Below are positions 1 through 13,941 of a stretch of 64,000 nt of DNA, piece after piece. The DNA comes from Piezodorus guildinii (lineage: Eukaryota; Arthropoda; Insecta; Hemiptera; Pentatomidae). Position 1 is the stretch's first letter; each line of letters starts with the position of its first letter. The DNA is taken from the NCBI GenBank assembly GCA_023052935.1, contig CM041292.1:28044954-28108953 (forward strand). Reading direction: 5' to 3'. Both the position numbers and the translations under genes were made by a program. The notes beneath the pieces were generated by a model. The model worked only from the letters and a program-made list of their open reading frames with translations, was not told the origin of the DNA and searched no databases.

Positions 1-355
1 CTACTAAACCTTTAAATTCTTCCCGTTTCAACCCTTACAATTCAACATTCTCAAGCTCCTTACTTTGTTTCGAATAAAGTCATCCATAAAGACCTTAATG
101 TTCCATAAGTCGCTGATTTTTCCCGAACCGGGTATCAATCCTTCCACGTCAAACTACACTCCCACTCTAACCCACTTGTATCAATCCTTGCTTCCTTTTC
201 CATTCCTGAAAATCCTCGGAGGCGTCTAAAAAGAAGATGGACCTTCTAGTTTATATTACCTACTGGAGTACTGCCAATGGGAATTTTCTCTTCATGTATT
301 ATATCTGAAATCTTATTTATGGTTGTAAATTTCAATAAATGCAATTAAAATTAAA
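1..355 (+). mobile_element. J1: Jockey-clade LINE, 3' end (truncated by window edge)
   Basis: Conceptual translation, with frame breaks, gives the C-terminus of a Jockey-type reverse transcriptase: a 'STKPxNSSRxQ' region followed by a 'PENPRRRLKRRW'-like end. A short 3' UTR with AATAAA and an A-rich tail follow. The same C-terminus recurs at 12983, 24640, 31275, 48235 (minus strand) and 57890, which defines local family J1. This copy is degenerate and its 5' part is outside the window. Confidence 0.7.
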
Positions 356-689
356 ATAAATATCTGGCGTACGTAAAACACGACTCTTCATTTTTAATTA
401 AAATCTAATAAACATAAAAATAAATTATTAATACTTAATACTTTAAGATTAAGTAATATATTAATATAAATTATTTGATAAGAATTTCCATTATTTACCC
501 TGTTCTTAACTCATCAAACGTTCAACAATTTTTTATGTTAAATATCATCTACCTTTATTTAGCTATGTATATTATCTTTATTTATTATTATTTTGTTTAG
601 CGAGAAAAAATTAAATTGGAAAAATATTTCTGCCGTTTCTCCTTCAGTTGCTGATAAAATTCTTCCATATTTCTTATTTATCCATTTTC
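356..689. other. AT-rich intergenic sequence, nothing recognised
   Basis: Very AT-rich sequence with only short chance reading frames. No exon, repeat family member or RNA motif was recognised. Confidence 0.6.
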
Positions 690-1145
690 AATTTAAGACA
701 ACAAACAAATTAATCAATCATAACAAATCAAAAAAATGTTATAAATCCCATTATATAGTACGTCAATATAACGGGCATAATCGAAATTGTTAGAGCTAAT
801 TTAGAAGAAATAAAAATTTGTGATAATGTTATAAAAATAATAACATACCCATCATAGTCAATAGTTGAAAATCCTCTTTAAATACAATTCAAATACAATG
901 TCAATTCAATACTTCTGAATGTTTCCGAATAAAAACATGTTTGTTTGCTTTCATTTATCGTCAGTTCATGTTAATGTGGCTAATCAGACGATTAAAACAT
1001 GTTTACCGTGTCTAATAAAAACATAAATCAGAGTAGGGTAAAGAAATGATACTATCAGTGAGCACTGTTTTAAGACAAGTATTTCCTCTGATTTCGGGAA
1101 GAGACTGAAAGTAGTTAACCTTGAGCATAACAATTTTACTACATT
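690..1145 (-). promoter_or_regulatory. Copy 1 of the transporter first-exon/promoter module
   Basis: About 450 bp matches the sequence at 2485-2915, and its core matches 24168-24440, the first exon of transporter A. On the minus strand it contains a start codon and splice donor: ATG ATG G at 855-849 followed by GTATGTT. The other two copies have ATG ATA G in the same position. No transporter exon lies between this copy and the left edge, so if it is used it would splice to a paralogue outside the window. It could equally be a dead duplicate. The donor and alignment are seen; promoter function is inferred. Confidence 0.5.
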
Positions 1146-2265
1146 TTTATTTGTTAAAGATAAATTGATAAAAGATAAACATCTTGTACAAATTTAGTTA
1201 TATATTACTAATTATACATCAGACACATTAGTTCTGAATTACTTATCTTACTAGTCACACAACAATTAATCAGATACAACAATTAATAGCTAAAACAACA
1301 ATTAGAGAAAATCATCATAAAACAAAAATAATAAACTGAATAATATTATATAACTTAATTGGTGTGAGGGCCATCGCTATTTAAGGGATCTAGAGTTCTA
1401 CACGCTGACACTAAAAACATGTAAATTTTTTTACAGTTTTTGTATGCTGTTGATTTTGTGTGTATTTTCGATGTTATGTCGATCACTACGTGCGTATAGA
1501 AATGGTCTTAGATATTTTGCTATGTCTTCAATAATTTTTTTTACAGTTGAGAAGAATGTGGAATAGACTATTTGTAATAAATTAGTAACAAAAAAGACAG
1601 TTTTCTCGTCATTTAAAAGTGAATATTTTCTGTATCATATAATGTTCGATTAATTCAGGGTTTCAAACCCTCAACTGACTAACCAATATTAGTTTATTTA
1701 TGCTGGTATTATACGTCAATTTTATTTATTTTTTTTTTTTTTCATATCCCGAATTAACATTAAATTCCATGCTTATAATTTATGTAGCTAAACATCTTGT
1801 ACTGTAACTATGTTACATTTTAAGATTGTGTGAAGGTGTTATGTCACTGTGTTATTTACAAAATAGTAGTTCAACGAGTTAAATAATTGAACTGGGCTCA
1901 CCCATTTTTTGTGGTCAAATTTTTTTTTTTTTTTCTGGTCTCCTTTATTGTTGAATAAACTCCAAAACAAAACAAAAAACAATGTTGCAAAACAAATTAT
2001 ATTTCGCCTCAACAATACTAGATGGGGAGAGACCATCTTCCAGGCTTATGATGTGGTCACCACAATTTTACTGTGGTCAAATAAATCTATGGACTGCTAA
2101 TATTGAAGCTGGAAAAAAAACACTATAAATAGGATTGTAATTGGAGATCACGGATCGGCGGATATTCGTAGAGAGGCTATGTCTTTTTTTCAACTTTTCC
2201 AATATTCCATTTTTAAACTTTAACAATCCAGCTTAGCTTATAGTGCCGAACTCCTCCCAACAACC
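1146..2265. other. Intergenic, nothing recognised
   Basis: AT-rich spacer with poly-T runs near 1729 and 1921. The short open frames here are low-complexity and have no family resemblance. Confidence 0.55.
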
Positions 2266-2465
2266 TTAATGAGCAGCCATTTCTCTCACTTGTGTGACCC
2301 AATTAAAGTTTGCACCAGGATTCCTTGTATCTAGTGAAATCATCCTGTTAATGCTAAGTCGTGGCAACCTCTCTTCAGACATAAGTGACAATTTGGACCA
2401 GTAGTCTATGATCTCTTCATAATATTGATGCTCAAGGAGTTTCGGTAAGTTTCGAGACGTACTAT
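2266..2465 (-). pseudogene. Probable LINE C-terminal relic
   Basis: A roughly 65-residue minus-strand frame has a pattern like the C-terminal tail of several LINE polymerases: a 'YYEEIIDYWSKL' stretch, then 'RLP', then 'NFNWVTQVREM'. It ends at a stop codon just after this block. No reverse transcriptase core is present, so clade and origin are uncertain. It could also be an unrelated chance frame. Confidence 0.35.
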
Positions 2466-2484
2466 GTAATAACACCAACAATTA

Positions 2485-2915
2485 ATTAACTATTACAAAT
2501 CGATAAAATGTTACAAAGCCCTATAAAAATATTAATCGAAATTGTTAGAGCTGTGTTTGAAAAAAAAATTGTTAAAAAACAAATTATATTTTGACATATA
2601 TTTTAGTTAGAATTTAAAAAAAATTGTTATCACTGTTATAAGAATAAAAACGTACCTATCATAGTCAATAGTTGAAAATCCTCTTTAAAGTCAATTTAAT
2701 ACTTCTGAATAAAAACATGTTAGTTTGCTTTATCGTCAGTTCATGTTACCGTGGCTAATCAGACGATTACATCATGTTTATCGTGAGTAATAAAAACATA
2801 AACCAGGTACGGTAATAAAATAATAATATCAGAGAGCACTGGTCCAAGACAAGTATTTCTCCTGACATCGGGAAGAGACTAAGTGTAATTAACCTTGAGC
2901 ATAACAATTTAAAAT
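2485..2915 (-). promoter_or_regulatory. Copy 2 of the transporter first-exon/promoter module
   Basis: This module matches 690-1145 throughout and 24168-24440 over its core. On the minus strand it reads ATG ATA G at 2662-2656, followed by the donor GTACGTT, exactly as in the first exon of transporter A. About 90 bp upstream of the ATG is a stretch resembling the 3' tail of the SINE2 family (compare 58400-58445). Together with copy 1 it could be an alternative first exon of another transporter lying left of the window. That function is inferred from position and conservation only. Confidence 0.55.
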
Positions 2916-3496
2916 CATTAAAATACTAATTATTGCAAAGGAGTTGTTTTGGATTTTATATTACGATGAATAAGATGTATTGTACGTAACCGCTCATTGT
3001 GAATTTAATATACATATATAAGATTATATAATTATTAATAACCTTAATCAGAAAGTTGGTTGAGAAATAAAGTTAAAATAAAACTTTGATAACTTCCATA
3101 GCTTGGTCACGTTAATAATTGTTATTTGCTCATTAATCCTTAGATCCTTACTTATACATTGGGTTATGTACACTAAAGTACTTTTTTTCAAAATTTAATA
3201 TTTAAACAGTTTTAATGTTTTCTTCAAGAGAATCAACAATAGTTTTAGTATGCATTTTTATGTCGTCATTGTGTTCAAAATAATTTTATTGTATATTGGC
3301 TTTTTCTATACAGTTTTCCAGGGTGTTTCGTAGTTGCAGGGCACTATTTTAGGTATGTGTTCACTGACACAAAATATAATTGTTTGAAAATATTTATCTG
3401 ATGTTTCTATCGAAATCACAAGTGAAAAACGCTACGAACTTATTTTAAAATTCAATATACCACATATATACATATACATATAAATACATACATAAT

Positions 3497-3532
<36 letters not shown>

Positions 3533-3983
3533 TATATATATATATATATTATATATATATATATATACTACAGAGATTATTTACTACTCTCATCACATAT
3601 CCGATTTTATTCTAATCTGTAATAGTCATCCTTTAAGAGAGTTTAGAAGGAAGGTAATACAATTATTCTATTGTATCAATACAGTTGTGATTTTCAATAT
3701 ATCAAAAAAAAATTATTTTCTAGTGATCTTGGTTTACAGAGTTTCGTAAGAAGAGCAATCCATGAGGTAGCAAAGGTTAAAAAAAAAACAACTATAAAAA
3801 TGAATAATGTTTTATGACATAAACTATAGATTTTGTTTTGCAACAATTTACAATTTGAGAAGCTTTTAAAATGATTAGAAAAGGAAGGTTTTGTTCAGAA
3901 TATTGATCAAGAAAAAAAAATCATATTATCATTTATGAAGGTAAATATAAAAATATCTAAAATTCACAGTCCTGTGTTACTTT
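2916..3983. other. Spacer with microsatellite; includes 3' UTR of transporter A
   Basis: A (CA)n tract followed by a (TA)n tract occupies about 3496-3568. Toward 3983 the minus strand is the probable 3' UTR of transporter A, which resembles the 3' UTR of transporter B. Where B has AATAAA, A has the variant CATAAA (plus-strand tttatg at 3811-3816). No other gene was recognised. Confidence 0.6.
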
Positions 3984-6900
3984 TCAGCTGAAGTCCATTT
4001 CTTTGATCCTGTCCGGCATTGGCTTGTTCCTGGTCTCAGGTAAGAGCAGCAAAAGAAGTGCCCCAAGGACCGATAGCAAACCACATGTTGTAGTAGGCAA
4101 CCACCAAGCCTTCTTGCCCTTAACAATATTACATCAACATACATCAGTCTAATATTAATTGCGTAATGTAAAAATAGCTAGCGATATATCAAATTTACTT
4201 AACGATTCCTTTAATTTATTTTATGTATTTTTCAGATATCTTCGATACCAGGGCTGGTAATACGGATTAGCGGGGTACGTTTAATTTTAATTTTAAGATC
4301 GTGGGCTTGAAATCGAATTATTTTAGCCTTTTATTCGATATTAGGCTCAATAGCTGCGTTACCGATGGTTCCCGATTATACTATTAATTTTAAATGCGCT
4401 AGCTCAAATATGGGTTTAATATAAGGTTTTTATAATTATTCGATATTAGGCTCAGTAGCTGCGTTACCGATGGTTCGTATCCCGATTATACTATTAATTT
4501 TAAATGCGCTAGCTCAAATATGGGTTCAATATAAGGTTTTTATAATTATTCGATATTAGGCTCAGTAGCTGCGTTACCGATGGTTCGTATCCCGATTATA
4601 CTATTAATTTTAAATGCGCTAGCTCAAATATGGGTTTAATATAAGGTTTTTATAATTAATCGATATTAGGCTCAGTAGCTGCGTTACCGATGGTTCGTAT
4701 CCCGATTATACTATTAATTTTAAATGCGCTAGCTCAAATATGGGTTTAATATAAGGTTTTTATAATTATTCCATATTAGGCTCAGTAGCTGCGTTACCGA
4801 TGGTTCGTATCCCGATTATACTATTAATTTTAAATGCGCTAGCTCAAATATGTGTTTAATATAAGGTTTTTATAATTATTTGATATTAGGCTCAGTAGCT
4901 GCGTTACCGATGGTTCGTATCCCGATTATACTATTAATTTTAAATGCGCTAGCTCAAATATGGGTTTAATATAAGGTTTTTATAATTATTCGATATTAGG
5001 CTCAGTAGCTGCGTTACCGATGGTTCGTATCCCGATTATACTATTAATTTTAAATGCGCTAGCTCAAATATGGGTTTAATATAAGGTTTTTATAATTAAT
5101 CGATATTAGGCTCAGTAGCTGCGTTACCGATGGTTCGTATCCCGATTATACTATTAATTTTAAATGCGCTAGCTCAAATATGGGTTTAATATAAGGTTTT
5201 TATAATTATTCGATATTAGGCTCAGTAGCTGCGTTACCGATGGTTCGTATCCCGATTATACTATTAATTTTAAATGCGCTAGCTCAAATATGGGTTTAAT
5301 ATAAGGTTTTTATAATTAATCGATATTAGGCTCAGTAGCTGCGTTACCGATGGTTCGTATCCCGATTATACTATTAATTTTAAATGCGCTAGCTCAAATA
5401 TGGGTTTAATATAAGGTTTTTATAATTATTCGATATTAGGCTCAGTAGCTGCGTTACCGATGGTTCGTATCCCGATTATACTATTAATTTTAAATGCGCT
5501 AGCTCAAATATGGGTTTAATATAAGGTTTTTATAATTAATCGATATTAGGCTCAGTAGCTGCGTTACCGATGGTTCGTATCCCGATTATACTATTAATTT
5601 TAAATGCGCTAGCTCAAATATGGGTTTAATATAAGGTTTTTATAATTATTCGATATTAGGCTCAGTAGCTGCGTTACCGATGGTTCGTATCCCGATTATA
5701 CTATTAATTTTAAATGCGCTAGCTCAAATATGGTTTAATATAAGGTTTTTATAATTATTCGATATTAGGCTCAGTAGCTGCGTTACCGATGGTTCGTATC
5801 CCGATTATACTATTAATTTTAAATGCGCTAGCTCAAATATGGGTTTAATATAAGGTTTTTATAATTATTCGATATTAGGCTCAGTAGCTGCGTTACCGAT
5901 GGTTCGTATCCCGATTATACTATTAATTTTAAATGCGCTAGCTCAAATATGGGTTTAATATAAGGTTTTTATAATTATTCGATATTAGGCTCAGTAGCTG
6001 CGTTACCGATGGTTTGTATCCCGATTATACTATTAATTTTAAATGCGCTAGCTCAAATATGGGTTTAATATAAGGTTTTTATAATTATTCGATATTAGGC
6101 TCAGTAGCTGCGTTACCGATGGTTCGTATCCCGATTATACTATTAATTTTAAATGCGCTAGCTCAAATATGGGTTTAATATAAGGTTTTTATAATTAATC
6201 GATATTAGGCTCAGTAGCTGCGTTACCGATGGTTCGTATCCCGATTATACTATTAATTTTAAATGCGCTAGCTCAAATATGGGTTTAATATAAGGTTTTT
6301 ATAATTATTCGATATTAGGCTCAGTAGCTGCGTTACCGATGGTTCGTATCCCGATTATACTATTAATTTTAAATGCGCTAGCTCAAATATGGGTTTAATA
6401 TAAGGTTTTTATAATTATTCGATATTAGGCTCAGTAGCTGCGTTACCGATGGTTCGTATCCCGATTATACTATTAATTTTAAATGCGCTAGCTCAAATAT
6501 GGGTTTAATATAAGGTTTTTATAATTATTCGATATTAGGCTCAGTAGCTGCGTTACCGATGGTTCGTATCCCGATTATACTATTAATTTTAAATGCGCTA
6601 GCTCAAATATGGGTTTAATATAAGGTTTTTATAATTATTCGATATTAGGCTCAGTAGCTGCGTTACCGATGGTTCGTATCCCGATTATACTATTAATTTT
6701 AAATGCGCTAGCTCAAATATGGGTTTAATATAAGGTTTTTATAATTATTCGATATTAGGCTCAGTAGCTGCGTTACCGATGGTTCGTATCCCGATTATAC
6801 TATTAATTTTAAATGCGCTAGCTCAAATATGGGTTTAATATAAGGTTTTTATAATTAATCGATATTAGGCTCAGTAGCTGCGTTACCGATGGTTCGTATC

Positions 6901-9090
6901 CCGATTATACTATTAATTTTAAATGCGCTAGCTCAAATATGGGTTTAATATAAGGTTTTTATAATTATTCGATATTAGGCTCAGTAGCTGCGTTACCGAT
7001 GGTTCGTATCCCGATTATACTATTAATTTTAAATGCGCTAGCTCAAATATGGGTTTAATATAAGGTTTTTATAATTATTCGATATTAGGCTCAGTAGCTG
7101 CGTTACCGATGGTTCGTATCCCGATTATACTATTAATTTTAAATGCGCTAGCTCAAATATGGGTTTAATATAAGGTTTTTATAATTATTCGATATTAGGC
7201 TCAGTAGCTGCGTTACCGATGGTTCGTATCCCGATTATACTATTAATTTTAAATGCGCTAGCTCAAATATGGGTTTAATATAAGGTTTTTATAATTATTC
7301 GATATTAGGCTCAGTAGCTGCGTTACCGATGGTTCGTATCCCGATTATACTATTAATTTTAAATGCGCTAGCTCAAATATGGGTTTAATATAAGGTTTTT
7401 ATAATTAATCGATATTAGGCTCAGTAGCTGCGTTACCGATGGTTCGTATCCCGATTATACTATTAATTTTAAATGCGCTAGCTCAAATATGGGTTTAATA
7501 TAAGGTTTTTATAATTATTCCATATTAGGCTCAGTAGCTGCGTTACCGATGGTTCGTATCCCGATTATACTATTAATTTTAAATGCGCTAGCTCAAATAT
7601 GGGTTTAATATAAGGTTTTTATAATTATTCGATATTAGGCTCAGTAGCTGCGTTACCGATGGTTCGTATCCCGATTATACTATTAATTTTAAATGCGCTA
7701 GCTCAAATATGGGTTTAATATAAGGTTTTTATAATTATTCGATATTAGGCTCAGTAGCTGCGTTACCGATGGTTCGTATCCCGATTATACTATTAATTTT
7801 AAATGCGCTAGCTCAAATATGGGTTTAATATAAGGTTTTTATAATTATTCGATATTAGGCTCAGTAGCTGCGTTACCGATGGTTCGTATCCCGATTATAC
7901 TATTAATTTTAAATGCGCTAGCTCAAATATGGGTTTAATATAAGGTTTTTATAATTATTCGATATTAGGCTCAGTAGCTGCGTTACCGATGGTTCGTATC
8001 CCGATTATACTATTAATTTTAAATGCGCTAGCTCAAATATGGGTTTAATATAAGGTTTTTATAATTATTCGATATTAGGCTCAGTAGCTGCGTTACCGAT
8101 GGTTCGTATCCCGATTATACTATTAATTTTAAATGCGCTAGCTCAAATATGGGTTTAATATAACGTTTTTATAATTATTCTATATTAGGCTCAGTAACTG
8201 CGTTACAGGGGGTTCGTACCCCGATTATAACCAGAAAATGCGCTGCACATACGGCTAACAAAATTTCCAGTGTGTATGACAATGATGCCTTAGGAGAAAG
8301 CGGTAAGTGGTTTGCTAGGATTAGAAAAAGCAATTTGGACTTGGAAGGTGCAAAGCGCTTGGGCCGTCGTTCAACTGTCGATTATGACCTAATTCCAAAA
8401 ATTACCTGAAAGATAGCAACATGCTATAGATCCAAATGGGTTATAATTTTTCATTGAAAATATTTACAATAATCTGAATTTTTATAGTGATCATCATTAA
8501 AAACCCTACGTGCTTATTTTACAACCCAATACACGAAACACACACATCAAATAATACTCACTATGGTATCCAGTATATATGGGGTTAGCAATGGGCCAAA
8601 CTGACCAAAGGTACCGCAAATACCAACGGCAAAGGTCCGATGTTCAGTTGGGAACAACTCTGAAGTATAAAGCACAACAACACCGAATGCTCCGTTCGAT
8701 ACAACTCGGCCGAATATTGACAGGACCACTACAGGCCAGCCTAGAAGATTAGAAATAATTAATAATAGAAAGATTATTAAAGAAATCAGTTAAATAATAT
8801 TGCAATTCGTAAAATAAGTGATAATAAAAGAATGTTGAGCTTTACATTTTCGAGAAAACATTGTTTTTTTTTTCCTCTTTATTTTGCTTCTTCTCTAGAG
8901 GGCGAATGCCAGGAGATGGACATTCCCCTTTATTATGATCATTTGCTTCTTATAGATAATTGAAAAAAATCCTGCCATAGCTCTCGATAAGTTTAACAGA
9001 GATGGATGCATTGGCAGCATCCTATTCGAAGTCGACATATTATTGTTTCTTCTTTCTTAGATTTCTTTGAATGAAGCTACCGCAACTTTC

Positions 9091-9143
<53 letters not shown>

Positions 9144-10820
9144 ATATATATATATATATATATTTAACAAAACTTCAACAGCAATACATTTTTAAACGAT
9201 GATAACTTCAAGTCTTAACTGGACTGTGGGCAAGTATTTCCTGGTAATACTTTCTGTCGGACTTCACCCACCGCCGTTTTCACTATTCCATTCTATCCTA
9301 CCCGATATTCTTGTTCCATTTACTTCGGTACTTCCTAATCTTTACCTGAAGATCTTCCGGCAGGCTTGCGAACCCACTGTCTTGAATATTTCATCTGGTC
9401 TTTGAGAGGAATTTCTATAATAATGCCCGAGATATGGAGGAAATAACCCGGAAACGTTGATTGAAGAAATAAAAATATTATATAAGAGGAAATAATAATA
9501 ATAATAGTAGTCTTTATTGATCTTTTTTCTTCTTCCTTTATATTCATATATGTACATAGACCTTCCTTTTCAGGGTTTTAATGTCTTTAACGGTAATTAC
9601 CCGTACTTGAGTTCGCTTATCTTGATCTTCCAAAATTCTCTGCCCTTGGTTTTACTTGACGACAGCACTTCTTCTGCCTTTTTGATTTCATCGACCCGCC
9701 TTTTTCTTTGCCTGTCTCGGTTCCCTTTTCTCTCCAATAGGGTCCATCCAGTCAATATTTTTGCCCAGTTCTTATCATTTTTCCTTATCAGATGGCCAGC
9801 CCATTGCTATTTCATCTTTTTCACAAATCTGATTTCATCATTGACACTACTAACTTATCTTATTTTTTGACTGTTTAGCTTTTGGCTTTTCCTTATGCTT
9901 AACGTACTCTTCTCTATTGCTCTTTGGGATGTCATAATTTTCCTATTATGAAGCTTGTTGAGGGACCATGCTTGGCATACACAAGATATTACAGGCAATA
10001 TACAGCTATTGAAGACTATCGCTTTTGGAGGCTGGCTGATATTGTCGTTCTTCATAACCATCTTTAAGCTCCAATATTTCCACCAAGCCATTATTGTCCT
10101 TGTTTTTATTCCAGTAAACAGTAAAATCTATCTTTAAAAGATATCACTTGTCCAAGATATTTGATTTCATCCACTACACTTATTTCAGGAATCTGTTTTT
10201 ACAGTTGCGACACTGGAGCTAGTGATTATTACAGTATTTGCCAAATTCAAAGACTGTCACTTTTGTGCACTTCTATACCTATGTGTTTTTAGCATTTTCA
10301 CTATCTCTTTTTTTTTTTTTATGGAAATCAGTAGCACGTCATCAGCGTATTTAAGTACATTTATTTTAATACCATTTATATTTATTCCATATTTTTCCAA
10401 TTGCATATCCTTTAGAATAAGTTCCAGTACTATACTGAGCAGCTAGAGGAAATAATTAGTAACCATTTAAAAAATTATGGCATTTGAAATAATTTACCTT
10501 TCGGTACGGCTATGATTACTAACAGTACGAGACCAGCAACAGCCCACATGGATGCAATAATAGGTTTCCTTCCAAAGTATTTCAAGAGGATAATGGGAGG
10601 TAGCATTACTGGCATTTCGATGAGAGCGTTCAATATGACGTATAGATACACGTTCACGTCTAGGTTGGAGCCATTCAATGCTATTAACAAAATTATAAAA
10701 AAAATTAAAGCATGCATAAATCTGATAAGAATTGGTAGCAGGACCTTCTTATTGGGATACTGGAGTACCAGAGAATAGTCTCTCTATGTGAATTTCTTAT
10801 GTAGTTGTGTATATATATAT

Positions 10821-10861
<41 letters not shown>

Positions 10862-13842
10862 AAGAGAAATAATTATTTATATTTTTTTTTCTAATGAAAA
10901 TACTCTCCATTATTTTCAAAACATTTCTGCCAACTTTTAGAGCTTTTCTACACCCTATGTATACATATTGGATGACGTATGATTTTTCCATCCTTCCGGA
11001 ATGCTAGAGGCTATCCAAAAACTACAGCAAGATATTGGTAACATCAATGCATGGGCTACGACTAATGATTTGAAGCTGAACGCTGGAAAATCCAAGCCAT
11101 CCTCATCGGTTCCAAGAACCTTCTAAATTCTCTTCCGTATTATCCCCTACAGTATAATTCCTCAATAGCGTACCTACCTGTCCACTTACACACGTCAGTT
11201 AGAAACCTTGGGATCATTATTGATCAGAAACTATCTTGGAGTAACCATATTTCTCAATCCATAGCTATCCTAAAACCATTCCCTAAGATATCGTGATCCA
11301 ATCCCACCTAAAACCGTATGCTACTCATTTTCCCCAGTTTAACTACGGTTACCTCGCATATTGCGGGCTGTCTGTCAGGTTTGACATGAGACCCAAAAGA
11401 CTAATAAATTGTTCCATAAGGTCCACATGTGGAATTTCCAGGGCCTCCCATGTATCTAGTAGTTATACTGAGTTAAATTGACTCCCTCTTTCCGTCGGCA
11501 ATATCTCTTTGGTATTAGTCTCTTCCGACCATTCAAAACGAAAAAAAAAAAATCCTTATTTTCTTGATATACTTACCACTTGTTCCTCTGTCCATTCAAT
11601 AAATACTGAATCCCAACCCACAAATTATATATACCCTCCCAGTGATCTGCCTCCTTCGAAAAATCGTTTGTTATCGTATAGCCTATTTTCGAATTCGTTG
11701 CCTACATCCATTCCTAAAGCCATATCATTAAATATTTTTTAAACATAAACTATTTCTTCATCTCCTAAAGTATCAACATTCCCAACATATGTAATATTTA
11801 AAACTATATATGATAACTATTTCCTTGTCACAAAAGCTGTCTGTTCATAGTTAAACTGAAGTCTTAAACGATCAGATAATTATCATTTATATTGTACTTT
11901 TCTTGTTATTCTTATTCCTCCTAGAATAAAATTATTCTTCATTTCATTTCAAATGACGTATATAATTTATGAGACTCCTAAGAGACATTTTCATCAACAG
12001 TTAAATTTTTTTTTTTTTTCATTTTGGAAATTATACTTTATCTTGTTGATCAAGAAACCATATGTAATTAAACAAAAGCCTAGAATAAATAAACATTTAC
12101 CTACTAAAAAGTAATACAAATTTGATATAAGCCACAGATATGAGCATATAAGTAATCGTTTTGCCAACTCAAGTTTTGAGAAGAGTGAAAGAGATTCCTT
12201 CCAAAAAATAAATACTTTTTTTAGCACTGATCGAGGCTGTTCCTAAAATTAAAAAAAGATAAATTCAAAATAATCAATCGAACCATGTTTTAAAAATATA
12301 CTGTCGATATCATAATACATAAATTTCTACAACTTACAGGAATAGGATGTGAGGTCTCACTGAAATTCAAATTATGTTCTTTCCCAATGATCTTTGCCGC
12401 CTTTTCAATATTCCCAGTAATTATTAGCCATCTAGGTGACTCTGGGAAAAACCTGTGCAAGGAAAAATTATTCTATATAGTACTTAAATTATTAGAGGAA
12501 TATGGGAATATACCAGCTAAATTTAAATCCTTTGAAAATAAAGTTTACCATCGGAAACTATCTCTAAAGAAGAAACTCATGGTTTACTACTTTACTTCCA
12601 ATTTTAAAATTCAGACATGCTCACTCCATTCACTGATAATCAAGAACGAGACATAGAAACATATTGAGGGGAGTTAACAACTTTTGTATACTATGATCAA
12701 TAGTAAACTAAACCATACGGCCATTATATTTCATATATATACAATTAAAGCCCTTTTACTTCTTGCCATAAAGTTTTTAATTAACCCAAAATTTAAATAA
12801 TTATTGCATTCTTTCGATGGAAACATTTATTTTCGATTAAATCGTATATTTCCATGGTAAATAATCAAGATTTTCAGGATCTCAGATATTTATGAAACTA
12901 TCACAATGTATCCTTTAAAATAGTATGGATGATATACTAAATTTTATTAATCTATCTTATATTAGTTTACAATTTAGAGCCACCCCACTCATCACTGTAG
13001 AACAAATACGATACCTTGGGCTTCACCTTGACAAATGTCTTACATGGAATCCTCATACAAGACTTAAACAACAGGAAACTGCTCGTAGATATCGACTATT
13101 AAAACACTTACTTGACAAACGATCAAAACTCCCTCTTTACTTCCAAAAACTCATTTACACAACCATTATCAGACCTATATGGACTTATGGCATAGAGCTA
13201 TAGGGCTCCACTAAACCATCGAATTCCTCCCGCATCCAATCCTTATAATCCAAAATCCCTCGTCAAATCCTAGACGCTCCTTACTTTGTTACCAACAAAC
13301 TCATCCATATAGACCTGAATATCCCACTAGTTACAGAAATCGCTCAAAAAAGATACATCTCCTTTCATTCCAAATTACCCGCCCATAAAAACCCGCTTGT
13401 CCGTATCCTCTCATCGACTTATATTCCCGATAATTCTCCGAGGCGTCTGAAAAGACGATGGCCTCGATACCTGCTAAACAAATGAACATTGAAGTGCTAC
13501 CGCTGAGTAGATTCTTCTCATGTCTTTTTCAAGCCAATTGTCTGTTTTTAGCACATTTATTGTACTATTTAAATTGTACAGTTATAAATTTCAATAAAAG
13601 AACTAAAAAAAAACAAAAAACAATTTAGAGCCAACCAAACGTTGGCGTTTTCATAACCCAAGTTCTCTCAGAGAAGCTGGCTTACTCAAAGAAATAAAAT
13701 TGAACTATTGTTATTTTTCAATCAAACAGTATGAAAAATTTCGATTATAGAAAGATACTATGGTTATTTCTGTAATAAATATATAACTAATCCATGATAC
13801 ACCAATAATTTTGAAAAAATAGAATGGATATATACATTATAT

Positions 13843-13941
<99 letters not shown>

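Noticed and set aside
4336..8236. CRISPR-like array
   Set aside because: Units are contiguous and nearly identical, with no variable spacers, in a eukaryotic intron. It is a satellite.
9517..9870. 117-codon plus-strand frame
   Set aside because: It is antisense to the RTE-like fragment whose motifs are on the minus strand.
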